DNA of 64,000 bases from Salibaculum sp031581025. GTDB taxonomy: Bacteria; Pseudomonadota; Alphaproteobacteria; Rhodobacterales; Rhodobacteraceae. Positions 30,344 to 40,148 of the stretch are shown one piece after another. Position 1 is the first letter of the stretch; every line of letters starts with the position of its first letter. The DNA lies in the NCBI RefSeq assembly GCF_031581025.1, contig NZ_JAVLCA010000005.1; one strand, 5' to 3'. The notes beneath the pieces were generated by a model that saw nothing but the letters and a program-made list of their open reading frames with translations, searched no databases and had not been told where the DNA came from. The translations under genes were made by a program, and so were the position numbers.

Positions 30344-33300
30344 CTATTCCGCCGCGCGCAGGGGCGGCGGGGTGGCCTGGACCACGGGGTCGGATTCGGG
30401 GGTCGTGAAACTGTCGAAGTCCGACCACTGTATTTCCGGCACCTTCGTGCGCCGCGCCTCGCGCTCCAGCGCCCAGTCGCGGGCCAGCCGGCTGCCGCGG
30501 CCCGCGCCCAGCTTGGCCAGCCCCTGCGCGGCCCAGCGGGCATAGGTGGTCACCCAGACCCGCAGCGCCAGCATCGAGGGCGTGAAGACCAGCGTCAGCA
30601 AGGTCGCGATGCCAAGGCCGAAGACCACCGCCGTGGCCAGCTGTTTCCACCACAGTGCCGTGGGGCTGTCGATCGAATAGCCACCGCCGAAGAAATCGAG
30701 GCTGATGCCGAACATCATCGGCGAGAGCCCCGCCATGGTGGTGGTCGTGGTCAGCAGCACCGGGCGGATGCGATCCTCTGCGGTGCGGGTGATCGCCTCC
30801 GAGCGCGGCATGTATTTCTCGTATTCCTGATAGGTATCGATCAACACGATGTTGTTGTTCACGACTATGCCCGCAAGGGCCACGATGCCGGTGCCCGTCA
30901 TGATGATCGAGAAGGCCTGGTCCATGACCAGCATCCCGATCAGCACGCCGGTGGTGGACAGGATCACCGCCAGCAGGACCAGCGTCGCGTTGTAGAAGCT
31001 GTTGAACTGCGCCAGAAGGATGATGAACATAAGCCCCAGCGCCCCGGCAAAGGCGGTTTGCAGGAACTCCTGGCTTTCGGCCTGATCCTGCTGGTCGCCG
31101 GTCCAGGACCAGCTGACCCCCTCGGGCAGGGGGTTTTCGGTTTCCAGCCAGTTGGTGAGCGTAGCGATGCGTTCGTTGCCGTTGATGATCTCGGGGCGTG
31201 CGGTCCCGTCGTCCAGGGCCGTCTGCACCGCCGAGAGCCTGTCGGCCGCCTCCAATGACACCGGCGCGTAGGCGGTGCCATCGGTGGTTTCCACCGTCCG
31301 GGTGGCCGCGGCGGTGGGCCCCTCGGCCAGTTCGCGGAAGGTGCCCAGGGTGGTGGTCCCGCCGTCGGCGTCATCGGTGACAAATTGCACCATGCCCTCG
31401 GCCACGCCGGCCTTTACGTCGAAATAGCGGTCCTGGTCGACCCGGTCGATCTGGGCGAGCTTCTCGACCGGTTGGCGGGTGACGAAGTTGGACAGCGGGA
31501 TCAGCCCGTCGGGGGTGCGCACGCGCAGGCTGTCGAGCGTGGACAGGACGCGGTCCTCGCGCGGCAGGCGCACGCGGATCTCGATTTCCTCGTCGCTGCC
31601 GCGGGGGGTGTAGGTGTCCAGTAGCAGGCCACGGGTCACAAGCTGCACCATGCCACCCACCGTGGCCACGTCCGCACCGTACCGTCCGGCCGCCTCGTTG
31701 TCGACGTTGACCTCCCAGTCGATGCCGGGCAGGGGGCGGCTGTCCTCGATCTGGGTGAGGCCGAGGGTCTGATCGAACCGGTCGCGGGCAATGGACGCGG
31801 CCTGCTTGAGCGTGTCCCAATCGCCGCCGGTCAGGCGCAGTTGCACGGGCTTGGAACTGGCCGGCCCGCGCGAGAGGTTGAGGATCTCGGCCCGTACACC
31901 GGGCATCTGGTCGAGCTTGGCCTGGATGTCGTCCATGACCACGTCCCCGTCGAGCTGCGCCAGGGGCACGTCGTTCTCGCGGGCGTAGTCCGGGCGGTCC
32001 TCCCAGGGGATCATCTCGATCTGGAGCTGGCCGATGGTGTCGCGCGGGCCTTCGCCGCCGCCCGTGTTCTGGTTCAGCCCGCCTTCGCCCGCGAAGGCAA
32101 AGACCGTGTCAACGCCGGGCTGGTCCAGCACGATCCGCTCGGCCCGGGCGACGAGATCGTCCTTTTCCTCGATCGACAGGTTGCCGCGGGCCTGGACGTA
32201 GACGATGGCCTGCTCGGGTTCACTGTCGGTGAAGAACTCGACGCCGTTGTTGTTGGCACCGAAATACATAAAGGTCCAGGCCACGAAGGTGCCGATGGCC
32301 GCGATCGCGACAATGGGCATCACCGGGTTGCCCGAGATGATATGGATCAGGTGCCCGAAGGGGCTGCGCCGATAGCCGGCCCGGATGCGCCGTGGCGCGC
32401 GGGTGATCCTGGCCGAACTCACCGTCACGGCCAGTGCCACGCAGGACAGCAGGAACAGCACGATCCCCGGCAGCGAGGCGACCAGCCCGTCGGTCTGCAC
32501 GGCCTGGCCCCCGAAATAGCCGGGGTTCAACGTCAGCATGGCCCCTGCATAGGCCAGCAGGACTGCCGGAACCACCAGCGCGGCGCGGAGAACCCAGGGC
32601 AGGCGGGCGCGCAGCGCGTCGGACCAGTGCCCAAAGAGACGGCTCATGCGGCCCGTCACGCCGCCCATGACCGGCAGGTAGATCAGCGCGACGATCAGCG
32701 AGGCCGTCAGCACGAAGATGATCGTCACCGGCAGCAGCCCCATGAATTCGCCCGCCACGCCGGGCCAGAACAGCATGGGCAGGAAGGCGCAGAGCGTGGT
32801 GGCGGTGGAGCTGATGATGGGCCAGAACATCCGCTTGGCGGCCTCGACATAGGCATGCATCGGGCCGGTGCCCTCGGAGATGCGCTTGTCGGCATATTCC
32901 ACCACCACGATGGCGCCATCGACGAGGATGCCCACGGCCAGGATCAGCCCGAACATCACGATGTTGGAAATGGTCACGTCGAGCACCGCAAAGAGCGCGA
33001 AGCACAGCAGGAAGGAGGTCGGGATGGCAAAGCCCACCAGCAGGGCCGGGCGGATGCCCAGGGCGGCCAGCACGACGATCATGACCAGCGCGATGGCGGT
33101 CAGCACCGAGCCTTCCAGCTGGCTGACCATGGAGGCCACGACACGGCTCTGGTCGTTGGAATAGCCGACCTCCACCGCCTGGCGCAGGTCCTCGGGCCAT
33201 TCGGCGACGGCGGCATCGACGGTCTCGCGCACCTCGGCCGCCGTGTCGATCAGGTTGAAGCCCTTGCCCTTGACCACCTGCAGCGCAACGGTGGTGGTGC

Positions 33301-34123
33301 CATTGAACCGCGCGGTGCTGACCCGGTCCTCGAAGGTGAGGCGGATCTCGGCCAGATCGCCAAGGGTGACGACGCGGTCGCCGTTGGTGCGCACGGGCAG
33401 GGAATAGACATCGCGGGCCTCGTCGAACGACGAGGGCACCTTGACCGAGAAATCCCCCCGTTCGCTGCTGACCTCACCCGCGGCGACCAGCATGTTGTTC
33501 TGCTGAACCGTGTTGATCAAGTCATTGGCGGTGACGTTGTAGCTTTCGAGTTTGAGCGGGTCGATCACGACTTCGAGCATTTCCTCGCGCTGGCCGGTCA
33601 GCTGCGCCTCGAGCACGGCGTCGATGCCCTCGACCTCGTCCTGCAGGTCCTCGGCCACGTCGATCAGGGTGCGCTCGGGCACCTCGCCGGTCAGGTTGAC
33701 AATGAGGATCGGGAATTCCGAAAAGTTGATCTCGTTGATCGAATATTGGTCGGCCCCATCGGGAAACTGGCCCTCGGCGCTGTTCATGGCGTCGCGGACA
33801 TCGGCCATGGTGCGGGACTTGTCCCAGCCGAATTCGAACTCCAGCGCCGCCCCGGCATAGCCTTCGGCGGCGGTGGTAGACATGGTGTCGAGCCCGTCGA
33901 TATCCTGAAGCTCGGACTCCATGGGCTTGACCAGCAGGGTCTCGGCGTCCTCGGCCGAGATGCCGGGGAAGGGGACCGACACGAAGAGCGCCGGGATCTC
34001 GATATCCGGCTCGCCTTCCTTGGGCAGGCCGACGTAGGACGCGCCCCCCGCAACCAGCGAGAGCACGATGAAGGCCAGGATCATGCGGGCGTGGTTGGCT
34101 GCCCAGTCGACGATTCCGGTCAT
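30344..34123 (-). CDS. RND family efflux transporter permease (AcrB-like)
   Basis: The 1259-residue inner-membrane pump has the RND topology: one N-terminal helix, a large periplasmic loop, then helix clusters. LILAVGILVDGAIVVVEYAD is the central-helix signature with paired charges. Proton-driven export of hydrophobic compounds is the family role. It is longer than typical AcrB by about 200 residues, mostly in the middle. ATG 34123 overlaps the adaptor stop. It ends with TAG. Confidence 0.95.
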   Translation of the reverse strand: MTGIVDWAANHARMILAFIVLSLVAGGASYVGLPKEGEPDIEIPALFVSVPFPGISAEDAETLLVKPMESELQDIDGLDTMSTTAAEGYAGAALEFEFGWDKSRTMADVRDAMNSAEGQFPDGADQYSINEINFSEFPILIVNLTGEVPERTLIDVAEDLQDEVEGIDAVLEAQLTGQREEMLEVVIDPLKLESYNVTANDLINTVQQNNMLVAAGEVSSERGDFSVKVPSSFDEARDVYSLPVRTNGDRVVTLGDLAEIRLTFEDRVSTARFNGTTTVALQVVKGKGFNLIDTAAEVRETVDAAVAEWPEDLRQAVEVGYSNDQSRVVASMVSQLEGSVLTAIALVMIVVLAALGIRPALLVGFAIPTSFLLCFALFAVLDVTISNIVMFGLILAVGILVDGAIVVVEYADKRISEGTGPMHAYVEAAKRMFWPIISSTATTLCAFLPMLFWPGVAGEFMGLLPVTIIFVLTASLIVALIYLPVMGGVTGRMSRLFGHWSDALRARLPWVLRAALVVPAVLLAYAGAMLTLNPGYFGGQAVQTDGLVASLPGIVLFLLSCVALAVTVSSARITRAPRRIRAGYRRSPFGHLIHIISGNPVMPIVAIAAIGTFVAWTFMYFGANNNGVEFFTDSEPEQAIVYVQARGNLSIEEKDDLVARAERIVLDQPGVDTVFAFAGEGGLNQNTGGGEGPRDTIGQLQIEMIPWEDRPDYARENDVPLAQLDGDVVMDDIQAKLDQMPGVRAEILNLSRGPASSKPVQLRLTGGDWDTLKQAASIARDRFDQTLGLTQIEDSRPLPGIDWEVNVDNEAAGRYGADVATVGGMVQLVTRGLLLDTYTPRGSDEEIEIRVRLPREDRVLSTLDSLRVRTPDGLIPLSNFVTRQPVEKLAQIDRVDQDRYFDVKAGVAEGMVQFVTDDADGGTTTLGTFRELAEGPTAAATRTVETTDGTAYAPVSLEAADRLSAVQTALDDGTARPEIINGNERIATLTNWLETENPLPEGVSWSWTGDQQDQAESQEFLQTAFAGALGLMFIILLAQFNSFYNATLVLLAVILSTTGVLIGMLVMDQAFSIIMTGTGIVALAGIVVNNNIVLIDTYQEYEKYMPRSEAITRTAEDRIRPVLLTTTTTMAGLSPMMFGISLDFFGGGYSIDSPTALWWKQLATAVVFGLGIATLLTLVFTPSMLALRVWVTTYARWAAQGLAKLGAGRGSRLARDWALEREARRTKVPEIQWSDFDSFTTPESDPVVQATPPPLRAAE

Positions 34124-35460
34124 CCGCCGGCCTCCCTGTCGGTGGGCGCAACGGGCACGCCGTCGCGAACGTATTCCTGGCCGACGACGATCACGTCCAC
34201 GCTGTCGGGCAAGCCCGTGACCCGAACGCCCTCGGGGGTGTCGCGCAGAACGGTCACGGGGCGGAAGCGGGCGATGTCCTCGCCGTCCACCACGCGCACG
34301 CCGATGTCGCCGTCGTCGTTGAGCGTGAGCGCGGAAGCCGGCAGCAGATGCGCCGAGCGTCCCTCGGCCCCGATGAGAATCTCGGCGGTCTGGCCGTCAC
34401 TGATCTCCAGGTCGGGGTTGGGCACCTCGACCTCGACGCGGAACGTCCGGGTGGCCTCGTCGGCCGAGCGCGACAGGAAGGTCACCGGCCCCCTGACCCT
34501 CTGGCCGCTGCTGAGTTCGGCGCCCGCCATCGCGCCGGTCTTGACCTTCGCAACATCGGCCTCGGGGACGAAACCGACCAGCTTGATTGGGTCCAGCTGT
34601 ATGATGGTGGCGCAGGGGCTGCCGGGCTGCATCAGGCTGCCCAATTCGGCGGTGTCGCTTTCCAGCAAGCCCTCGAAGGGCGCGGTGATGGTCAGACGTT
34701 CCAGTTCGCGTTCGGCGGCGGCCACGGCGGCCTGGGCGGACTGGATGCCGGCGCGCGCTGCCTCGACCCCCGCGTTGGCCCCCTCGATGCTGGCCTCGGC
34801 GCTGGAGATGCCCGCCTGTGCCCCTTCGACAGCGGCCTCGGCCGAGGTCAGCCCGGCACGGGCCGAGGCCAGCGCGGCGTCGGCATTGGCAACCCGGGTG
34901 TCCGAGGCAAAGCCCTGTTCGGACAGGCGCTGCGCGGCGTTCTGGTTGATGCGGGCCTCGTTCAGATGGGCGCGGGCCTCTTCCAGGCGCGACCGGGATT
35001 CGGTCAGGCGCGCGGCGGCCTCGGCGCGCCGGGCCTCGGCCTCGGGCACGCGGGCCTGGGCTTCGGGCAGACGCGAGCGCGCCTCGCTCAGGCCCGCCTG
35101 GGCCTCTTCCAGCTGGGATTGCCGCGTGCCTGGATCGAGTTCGCACAGCAGGGTGCCGGCCTCCACGAAGGCGCCCTTGCGGATCGGCTCGGACACCACC
35201 AGCCCTGAGGTTTCAGAGGCGACGGTCACCTGGCGCGCAGCCTCGGTGCGGCCGCGCAGAACGACGGCCCCGTCAACCGACCGAGCCTTAAAGGTCTCGA
35301 CCACGACGCTGACCGGGTCCGGGCCGCTCTCATCTGCCTTGGCGTCCGCCTCCGCGGCCGGCGCGACCTGGGCGATAGCCAGCACGATGTCGCGCTCGAA
35401 GATAAGGAAATACAGCGATGCGGACACCAGCGCGGCGGTGAGGATCGGCATCAGACGCAT
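34120..35460 (-). CDS. RND efflux periplasmic adaptor (MFP) with long alanine-rich hairpin
   Basis: The 446-residue adaptor has an N-terminal membrane anchor (LIFERDIVLAIAQVAP region), lipoyl halves and an unusually long coiled-coil hairpin. That hairpin (about residues 120-245) is built of heptad-like A/E/R repeats (SEARSRLPEAQARVPEAEAR). The C-terminal beta domains follow. It bridges the permease to an outer-membrane channel, which is not encoded here. Behind the promoter/operator at 35537-35581. Confidence 0.93.
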   Translation of the reverse strand: MRLMPILTAALVSASLYFLIFERDIVLAIAQVAPAAEADAKADESGPDPVSVVVETFKARSVDGAVVLRGRTEAARQVTVASETSGLVVSEPIRKGAFVEAGTLLCELDPGTRQSQLEEAQAGLSEARSRLPEAQARVPEAEARRAEAAARLTESRSRLEEARAHLNEARINQNAAQRLSEQGFASDTRVANADAALASARAGLTSAEAAVEGAQAGISSAEASIEGANAGVEAARAGIQSAQAAVAAAERELERLTITAPFEGLLESDTAELGSLMQPGSPCATIIQLDPIKLVGFVPEADVAKVKTGAMAGAELSSGQRVRGPVTFLSRSADEATRTFRVEVEVPNPDLEISDGQTAEILIGAEGRSAHLLPASALTLNDDGDIGVRVVDGEDIARFRPVTVLRDTPEGVRVTGLPDSVDVIVVGQEYVRDGVPVAPTDREAGG

Positions 35461-35536
35461 GACGGGGCTTTCCTTTGGTGTGGCGGCCCGGCGGCCTTGA
35501 TCGCCGGCGAACGTGGTACTGGTACGCGGCCAGCGG

Positions 35537-35581
35537 CTGAACCGACCAGTTCAGTTTAGAAAAAAATCGTAGCCCGTGCAA
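35537..35581 (-). promoter_or_regulatory. RND operon promoter with overlapping palindromic operator
   Basis: On the minus strand TTGCAC (35581-35576), a 17-bp spacer and TAAACT (35558-35553) form a near-consensus promoter. Directly overlapping the -10 end lies the dyad CTGAACCGACCAGTTCAG (35537-35554) with 6-bp arms, placed where a TetR-type repressor would block transcription. No regulator gene is adjacent. Confidence 0.6.
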
Positions 35582-35715
35582 GCAGCCTTCTGCAGCTGCG
35601 AAATCGACACCGGGGGCGGCGAGCGGCGGCTCGCCCTTGTCTCCGCCGCCGGCTTCGGGATATGACAATCCAAACTGGAACGCCCGCGCCACGTCGTGGG
35701 TCACATGGGGCAGGC

Positions 35716-36387
35716 ATGAGCGACAGCGACAGTTTCATCAACGAGGTCACCGAGGAGGTCCGACGCGACCAGCTTTTCCAGTACCTGCGTCGCTACGGCT
35801 GGATCGCCGTCGCGGTGGTTCTGGTTCTGGTGGGCGGCACTGCCTTCAACGAGTGGCGCAAGGCCGAGGCGCGCGCCGAGGCCCAGGCCCGCGGCGACGC
35901 GATGCTGGCCGCAATCCGCCAGGACGCCCCCCGTGCCCGCGCCGAGGCCTTGACGGGGCTCGATCCCGAGGGCGCTTCGGTGGCCGTGTCCAAAATGCTC
36001 GCCGCTGCCGAATTGCAGCAAGCCGGCGATGCGCAGGGGGCGGTCGCCGCCTTCGACGCCGTGGTCACGACCGAGGCGGTGCCGGCGATCTACCGCGACC
36101 TCGCCGCGCTCAAGGGGGCCATGGTCGGCGCCGGCGTGCGCGATGTCGAAACCCGGCGCGCCACGCTGTCGGAGTTGGCGCAACCGGGCGCGCCGTTTCG
36201 CCTGAACGCCCAGGAACAGCTGGCGTTGATCGCGGTAGAGCAAGGTGAAACCGACGCGGCCATCGCACAGTTTCGCGCCATCGCGGTGGACGCCGAGGCA
36301 ACGCAGGGCTTGCGCCAGCGGGCGGTGCAGATGATTGTGGCCTTGGGCGGCGAAGTTGCGGACCTGTCGATGCCAGGTGACCAATGA
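35716..36387 (+). CDS. YfgM-like tetratricopeptide membrane protein
   Basis: The 223-residue protein has one N-terminal membrane helix (YGWIAVAVVLVLVGGTAF) after a charged cytoplasmic start, then TPR-like helices. YfgM relatives associate with the SecYEG translocon and hand over envelope proteins. It sits just before bamB, the order conserved in many proteobacteria (yfgM-bamB-der). ATG 35716. Confidence 0.85.
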   Translation: MSDSDSFINEVTEEVRRDQLFQYLRRYGWIAVAVVLVLVGGTAFNEWRKAEARAEAQARGDAMLAAIRQDAPRARAEALTGLDPEGASVAVSKMLAAAELQQAGDAQGAVAAFDAVVTTEAVPAIYRDLAALKGAMVGAGVRDVETRRATLSELAQPGAPFRLNAQEQLALIAVEQGETDAAIAQFRAIAVDAEATQGLRQRAVQMIVALGGEVADLSMPGDQ

Positions 36388-36445
36388 CCATGTGTTGCCG
36401 CCGGATCAGCACAAGACGGCCTGCAAAAAGGGACAGGGGGACAGC

Positions 36446-37765
36446 GTGACCGTGAAACCGATCCTGGCGGGGCTGATCGCCCTTGGCACCCTTGCCGCCT
36501 GCGGCGGGCAAGAGGAAATCCTGCCCGGCGAGCGGCTCGACATCCGCGCCGACAGGGACGGGGCGGCACAGGACGCCGGGCCGCAGGTCAACCAGGAACG
36601 CCCGATTTCGCTGGCCCGGCCGGTCGAGAACACGGACTGGACCCACCGCAACGGGGGCCCCGAACACGGGATCATCCATCCGGAGCTGGGGCGGGGCCTG
36701 ACGCAGGCCTTCGCCGCCGACATCGGCGAGGGCGACAGCCGCCGCCACCGCATCACCGCCGACCCGATCGTGGCCGGGGGGCGGGTCTTCACGCTGGACG
36801 CGCGCACGCAGGTCGTCGCCACCTCCACGGCGGGCAAACGGCTCTGGGCGCGCACGCTCGCACCGGCCTCGGACAGTCGACGCGACGCCTCGGGCGGCGG
36901 GCTGGCCACCGATGGCGAGACGCTTCTTGTCACCACCGGATTCGGCGAACTGGTGGCGCTGGACGCCGCGACCGGTGCGGAACGCTGGACCCAGGACCTG
37001 GACGCGCCGGGCACCTCGGCGCCGACGATCCTGGATGGGCTGGCCTATGTCGTCTCGCGCGATGGTCGGGCCTGGGCGGTCGAGATGGAGACCGGCCGTG
37101 TCCGCTGGACCCTGACCGGCACGCCGCCCACCGCGAATTTCGCCGGCGGGCCGGGCGCCGCCGTCACCCCCGAGATCGCCGTCTTCCCCTTTCCCACCGG
37201 CGAGGTGCTGGGCGCCTTCCCGCAGGGCGGGCTGCGGCGCTGGGCCTCTTTCGTGACCGGCCAGCGGCCGGGGCAGGCGGCCGCCACCATATCCGACCTG
37301 GCCGGTGATCCGGTGATCGACGGCGACCGCGTTTACGTGGGCAATGTTTCGGGCCGCCTCGCGGCGCTGCGACTGGACAACGGTGAGCCGATCTGGAGCG
37401 TGGACGAGGGCGCGGTCGGCCCGGTCTGGCCCGCGGGCGGATCGGTCTTCCTCGTCAACGATCTGGGGGAATTGCTGCGTCTCGACGCGGCTGACGGCAG
37501 CCCGGTCTGGCGCGTGGAACTGCCCGGCTTCGTCGAGAGCCGCGAACGCCGCCAGAGCACGAGCCATGAACACTACGGCCCCGTGCTGGCCGGGGGGCGG
37601 CTGATCCTGGCCTCTTCGGACGGTGTGATCCGGCAGTTCGATCCCGCAAGCGGTGACCTGATCGACTCCCTGGAGCTGCGCGGCGGCGCCACCTCGAACC
37701 CGGTCGTGGCGCAGGGCACGCTTTATGTCGTGACCAAGCGGGGGCAATTGCTGGCTTTCCGTTGA
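36446..37765 (+). CDS. bamB: Outer-membrane assembly lipoprotein BamB (PQQ-like beta-propeller)
   Basis: The 439-residue lipoprotein starts at GTG 36446 behind GGGGGA, with a lipobox LGTLAAC (Cys 19). Repeated W/G-rich blades follow (WTHRNGGPEHG, GRLAALRLDNGEPIWSV, GSPVWRVEL), typical of an eight-bladed PQQ-like propeller. BamB supports beta-barrel insertion by the BAM complex. It lies between the YfgM-like gene and der. Confidence 0.92.
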   Translation: MTVKPILAGLIALGTLAACGGQEEILPGERLDIRADRDGAAQDAGPQVNQERPISLARPVENTDWTHRNGGPEHGIIHPELGRGLTQAFAADIGEGDSRRHRITADPIVAGGRVFTLDARTQVVATSTAGKRLWARTLAPASDSRRDASGGGLATDGETLLVTTGFGELVALDAATGAERWTQDLDAPGTSAPTILDGLAYVVSRDGRAWAVEMETGRVRWTLTGTPPTANFAGGPGAAVTPEIAVFPFPTGEVLGAFPQGGLRRWASFVTGQRPGQAAATISDLAGDPVIDGDRVYVGNVSGRLAALRLDNGEPIWSVDEGAVGPVWPAGGSVFLVNDLGELLRLDAADGSPVWRVELPGFVESRERRQSTSHEHYGPVLAGGRLILASSDGVIRQFDPASGDLIDSLELRGGATSNPVVAQGTLYVVTKRGQLLAFR

Positions 37766-37812
37766 GCCGCAAAAGGTGTATCGGGCGCATCTGATCCGAT
37801 GGAAAATGCGTC

Positions 37813-39279
37813 ATGAGCTTTACTCTCGCCATTGTGGGCCGGCCCAATGTGGGCAAGTCGACGCTGTTCAACCGGCTGGTCGGCAAGCGCCTTGCGCTGG
37901 TCGACGACCAGCCCGGTGTCACCCGTGACCTGCGCGAAGGCGAGGCACGGCTGGGCGACCTGCGCTTTACCGTGATCGACACGGCAGGGCTGGAGGATGC
38001 CACCGACGACAGCCTGCAGGGCCGGATGCGGCGTCTGACCGAGCGCGCGGTCGAGATGGCCGACATCTGCCTGTTCATGTACGACGCCCGCGCCGGCGTG
38101 ACCCCCACCGACGAGATCTTCGCCGACATCCTGCGCCGCAAGTCGGCGCATGTGATCCTGGTCGCCAACAAGGGCGAGGGCCGCGCGGCCGACGCGGGCG
38201 TGCTGGATGGCTATGCCCTGGGCCTGGACGAGCCGCTGCGCCTCTCGGCGGAACACGGCGAGGGGCTGGGCGAGCTGCTGGAGGTCCTGACCCTTCTGGC
38301 CGACGGATTCGCGGAACGCACCGCCCGCGACGCGCCCGAGACCGATGTCGCGATCGAGGACCCCGATGCCGAGGCGGACCTGGCCCAGCACCAGCCGAGC
38401 GCGGCCAAGCCGCTGCAGGTGGCGGTTGTGGGCCGGCCCAACGCGGGCAAGTCCACGCTGGTCAACAAGATCCTGGGCGCGGACCGCCTGTTGACTGGCC
38501 CCGAGGCCGGGATCACCCGCGACGCGATCTCGCTGCGGATGGACTGGGCCGGCACACCGGTGCGGCTGTTCGACACCGCCGGGATGCGCAAGAAGGCCCG
38601 TGTGCAGGACAAGGTCGAGAAGCTGTCCGTTTCGGACGGGCTGCGCGCGGTCAAGTTCGCCGAAGTGGTGATCGTGCTGCTGGATGCGGCCATTCCCTTC
38701 GAACAACAGGATCTGCGCATCGCCGACCTGGCCGAGCGCGAGGGCCGCGCGGTGGTCGTCGCCGTCAACAAGTGGGACATCGAGGATGACAAGCAAGCCA
38801 AGCTCAAGGGCCTGAAAGAGGCCTTCGACCGGTTGCTGCCGCAGTTGCGCGGGGCGCCGCTGGTCACGGTCTCAGCCAAGACCGGGCGCGGGCTGGACCG
38901 GCTGCACGACGCGGTGCTGCGCTCCCATGACATCTGGAACCGGCGGGTGACGACGGCGCAGCTTAACCGCTGGTTGAGCGGCATGGTCGAGGCGCATCCG
39001 CCCCCCGCGCCGGGCGGGCGGCGCATCAAGCTGCGCTACATGACGCAGGTCAAGACCCGCCCGCCGGGCTTCGTGGTGATGTGTTCCAACCCCGAGAAAC
39101 TGTCCGAGGGCTACACGCGCTATCTGGTCAACGGGTTGCGCGAGGATTTCGACATGCCCGGCACGCCGATCCGGCTGAGCATGCGTGGGCAGGGCGACAA
39201 GAACCCCTACAAGAATCGTAAGAAGTCCACCCCCTCGCGCCTGCGCAAGCACCTCGGGAAAGGCCCCGCCGACGGCTAG
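37813..39279 (+). CDS. der: Ribosome biogenesis GTPase Der (EngA)
   Basis: The 488-residue protein has two tandem G domains, GRPNVGKSTLFNRL near the N-terminus and GRPNAGKSTLVNKIL near residue 210. A C-terminal KH-like domain follows. It is essential for 50S subunit assembly. DTAG and NKWD motifs are present in the right places. It stops at TAG (39277-39279), a genuine end. Confidence 0.98.
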   Translation: MSFTLAIVGRPNVGKSTLFNRLVGKRLALVDDQPGVTRDLREGEARLGDLRFTVIDTAGLEDATDDSLQGRMRRLTERAVEMADICLFMYDARAGVTPTDEIFADILRRKSAHVILVANKGEGRAADAGVLDGYALGLDEPLRLSAEHGEGLGELLEVLTLLADGFAERTARDAPETDVAIEDPDAEADLAQHQPSAAKPLQVAVVGRPNAGKSTLVNKILGADRLLTGPEAGITRDAISLRMDWAGTPVRLFDTAGMRKKARVQDKVEKLSVSDGLRAVKFAEVVIVLLDAAIPFEQQDLRIADLAEREGRAVVVAVNKWDIEDDKQAKLKGLKEAFDRLLPQLRGAPLVTVSAKTGRGLDRLHDAVLRSHDIWNRRVTTAQLNRWLSGMVEAHPPPAPGGRRIKLRYMTQVKTRPPGFVVMCSNPEKLSEGYTRYLVNGLREDFDMPGTPIRLSMRGQGDKNPYKNRKKSTPSRLRKHLGKGPADG

Positions 39280-39341
39280 CGTGAAGAGGCGGGGCGCTTC
39301 CGCGCGCTTTCAGTCTGCCCGGTGGCGGGGCGACGCGCCGC

Positions 39342-39358
39342 CCCGAGGGCGCCTCGGG
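39342..39358 (+). terminator. Hairpin after der
   Basis: CCCGAGG-GCG-CCTCGGG gives a perfect 7-bp stem, followed 13 bp later by TCTTTT, in the convergent gap between der and the TspO-like gene. A GC-rich dyad lies just before it. Confidence 0.4.
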
Positions 39359-39377
39359 ACGCGCCGGTCGGTCTTTT

Positions 39378-39399
39378 GGATATTTTTAGCCAGAAGAAG
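39378..39399 (-). repeat. Intergenic gene-end motif, copy 2
   Basis: On the minus strand, CTTCTTCTGGCTAAAAATAT covers the last codons and stop of the TspO-like gene. It resembles copies 1 and 3. Confidence 0.5.
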
Positions 39400-40099
39400 C
39401 CTGGGGCCATAGCGCGCCGACCCCGGCGATGAGCCCGATGGCACCTGCCGCGCCGAGGCTGATGGTGAGCGGATCGCTGCCATTGGCGACGATGATGCCG
39501 ATGAGCGCCCAGGCCAGGGTCAGGGCGTATTCCAGCCGCCGGCGCAGGGCCAGGAGCATCGCCAGCCCGGTGAGCGTTGCCCCGGCCAGCCCTAGCCAGG
39601 CCCAGCCGGTGGCCCCTGTCAGCACGCCATGGCCCGCGGCCGTGGTGCCCAGAGAGACGAAGGCGGCCGCGGTCAGCCAGCCCGCGTAGATGGCCACGGG
39701 CGCATGGGCGAGCCAGCGGTCGTGATCCGGACTGCGCCGGGCGGCCAGGAGGGCCGCGCCGGCCATGGCGAAGATCAGCACCGTGGCCCAGATCGCGCTC
39801 TGGGTCGCGATCCAGAGCCAGGGCGTGCCGAGGGCGAGGCTGACGATCAGGGGCCCGCGCATACGGGTCCAGGCCGGGTCGCTGCTCCGCGCCCAGAGGC
39901 CGAAGCCGGCCGAGACCACCAGCCAGCCGTAGATCAGCCCCCAGATGGCGAAGGCATAGCCTGCCGGCTGCACCGGCGGGTCGATCTGCGGCAGCGGCAG
40001 CTGGTCTTCGCGAAAGCCCGAGAAGGGCTCGGTCATCAGCGGCGAGAGCACGAAGGTGAGGGTGACCAGGGCGGTCAATAGGGCGCGGGGCTGTGGCAT
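39386..40099 (-). CDS. TspO/tryptophan-rich sensory-like membrane protein
   Basis: The 237-residue protein has six to seven predicted membrane segments and the motif PAGYAFAIWGLIYGWLVVS, found in tryptophan-rich TspO-related membrane proteins. Canonical TspO is shorter (about 160 residues), so the call is only to the wider family. ATG 40099. Just downstream of serS on the same strand. Confidence 0.7.
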   Translation of the reverse strand: MPQPRALLTALVTLTFVLSPLMTEPFSGFREDQLPLPQIDPPVQPAGYAFAIWGLIYGWLVVSAGFGLWARSSDPAWTRMRGPLIVSLALGTPWLWIATQSAIWATVLIFAMAGAALLAARRSPDHDRWLAHAPVAIYAGWLTAAAFVSLGTTAAGHGVLTGATGWAWLGLAGATLTGLAMLLALRRRLEYALTLAWALIGIIVANGSDPLTISLGAAGAIGLIAGVGALWPQASSG

Positions 40100-40148
40100 G
40101 CGCGGGGTGTCCTGTGATGGCGTGGGGCGGACGTGGCGATCGGTGCGG

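Noticed and set aside
31841..35500. 1219-codon open frame on the plus strand
   Set aside because: It lies antisense to the RND permease and adaptor; high GC makes long shadow frames, and it has no domain or ribosome-binding site.
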